Below are positions 5,854 to 6,390 of a stretch of 6,390 nt of DNA, piece by piece (position 1 is the stretch's first letter; every line of letters starts with the position of its first letter). The notes beneath the pieces are model-generated. The model saw only the letters and a program-made list of their open reading frames with translations. It was not told where the DNA came from and did no database searches. Source of the DNA: Fidelibacterota bacterium UBA2125 (lineage in GTDB: Bacteria; Fidelibacterota; Marinisomatia; Marinisomatales; S15-B10); assembly GCA_002329125.1 (NCBI GenBank), contig DCXX01000096.1, positions 606 through 6,995 of the forward strand. The letters are read 5' to 3'. The translations under genes were made by a program, and so were the position numbers.

Positions 5854-6390
5854 ATGTGTTTTATTTCTAACTCTCTGAAATTTCGTCAACTGTCATTGTG
5901 GATCATTGCGGGGTTTCTCACTTTTGTTGCGTGTTCAAAAAAGAACCCTACGGGAAGCAATCCGTCAGTTTCTGATTTCTCTCTGGAGGATCTAAACCCT
6001 AATTCACCAACCTACCAGCAGTTCATAGGCCCTTCCACTTATGAGGGGAAAGTCTCAGGATACTATTTTGGGGACCAGGGGTGAGGTATGTGCCGACACC
6101 GGTTCGGTGTCCTGAATGACCTTTTACTGGAACTCCACTCCGAAGGGATAACTGATGTTCATATCCTGGGCATCAACGGCATCGATTATGAAGATAAATC
6201 GCTTGGAGGCATGATTAACGGAAGGGTATTGCCTTGGGCCCAGGACAATGCAGATCAGCGAGTGTGGGAATCGTGGGAGGTGATCATACGTGATGTATTT
6301 GTCCTGAACAGAGATGGGAATGTTGTGGAAGTGGTAAACCTTACATCATTCAATCCTGACCCATCAGAGAATGGTGGTGATAACTACCTC
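5854..6390 (+). CDS. Putative selenocysteine-containing lipoprotein, thioredoxin-like / selenoprotein P N-terminal-like (TGA read as Sec; 3' end outside window)
   Basis: The frame starting at 5854 meets TGA at 6082-6084 but then stays open for 102 more codons to the window edge, 179 codons in all. The N-terminus is a lipoprotein signal: basic K9/R11, a hydrophobic core about 13-26, then FVAC with Cys27, followed by a Ser/Asn/Pro-rich linker. Codon 77 (TGA) begins U-G-M-C (77-80), where a thioredoxin-like CxxC would be, after the strand KVSGYYF. An amphipathic helix (FGVLNDLLLELHSEG) and a strand (VHILGIN) follow, then LPWAQDN, DQRVWESW and the strand-turn RDVFVLNRDGNVVEV. This order resembles the N-terminal domain of animal selenoprotein P and redoxins; the thioredoxin cis-Pro before the last strands is absent, as in selenoprotein P. 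A SECIS-like hairpin follows the TGA. The gene starts 6 bases after the reductase stop, with no clear Shine-Dalgarno sequence. A nonsense mutation of TGC/TGT is the main alternative. Function is inferred as thiol/selenol redox chemistry outside the cytoplasm. Confidence 0.78.
6082..6121 (+). promoter_or_regulatory. Putative bacterial SECIS element (selenocysteine insertion hairpin)
   Basis: Ten bases after the TGA (6082-6084) there is a perfect stem GACACC (6095-6100) / GGTGTC (6106-6111) closing a loop GGTTC; the outer G and C of the loop can add a seventh pair. The loop begins 16 bases after the TGA and has G in its first two positions. Both traits agree with what is known of bacterial SECIS elements, which lie inside the coding region right after the UGA and are bound by SelB. 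Weaker outer pairing is possible between GGT (6085-6087) and ACC (6119-6121). The hairpin is wholly coding (codons for Arg-His-Arg-Phe-Gly-Val). Confidence 0.7.

Noticed and set aside
5470..5889. 139-codon minus-strand open frame
   Set aside because: It is antisense to the enoyl reductase, which has family motifs and a strong ribosome binding site.
6082..6084. TGA as a true stop of a 76-residue lipoprotein, or a pseudogene
   Set aside because: The same frame continues as a coherent thioredoxin-like domain to the window end, the TGA falls at the redox position of UxxC, and a SECIS-like hairpin follows. A simple nonsense mutation cannot be fully excluded.
5845..6084. Genome-wide reassignment of TGA to Trp or Gly
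   Set aside because: The reductase ends at TGA at the normal C-terminal position for its family, and Trp codons in the window are TGG, so TGA serves as a stop elsewhere.

Overview
The window looks like a piece of a free-living, Gram-negative-type bacterial chromosome of moderate GC content. Two encoded proteins carry lipoprotein signals, one gene encodes an S9 peptidase with a beta-propeller, and several genes lack obvious Shine-Dalgarno sequences. Together these would fit an FCB-group lineage such as a Marinimicrobia-like marine bacterium. This placement is an inference from style, not from a marker gene, and is tentative. I see no tRNA, rRNA, CRISPR array, insertion sequence or phage gene.

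Layout: (1) positions 1-1238, minus strand, hold the N-terminal two-thirds of a lipoprotein S9-family (prolyl-oligopeptidase-like) peptidase cut by the window edge. (2) Positions 1239-1549 are a non-coding gap with a candidate promoter. (3) Positions 1550-4929, minus strand, form a tight cluster read in the order fabA, fabB, ychF, then an unrecognised four-helix membrane protein, with gaps of 3, 0 and 11 bases. (4) A 132-base divergent intergenic region follows. (5) On the plus strand an enoyl-ACP-reductase-like SDR gene (5062-5847) is followed 6 bases later by a lipoprotein gene that runs off the window end.

FabA (dehydratase/isomerase), FabB (ketoacyl-ACP synthase I) and the reductase supply three consecutive activities of type II fatty acid synthesis, including the branch to unsaturated chains. 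The reductase is unusual: it has a classical SDR GxxxGxG nucleotide motif with a Tyr-x6-Lys active site, more like FabL than FabI.

The most interesting feature is the last gene. A conventional reading stops at TGA (6082-6084) after 76 codons, but the same frame stays open for all 102 remaining codons. The TGA sits as the first residue of a U-G-M-C motif, the position of the first Cys in a thioredoxin-like CxxC. A perfect GC-rich hairpin with a G-starting loop follows 10 bases after the TGA, where a bacterial SECIS element belongs. The downstream sequence has the layout of the N-terminal domain of animal selenoprotein P, including absence of the usual thioredoxin cis-Pro. I read it as a membrane-anchored lipoprotein selenoprotein, probably a periplasmic or surface thiol/selenol redox protein.
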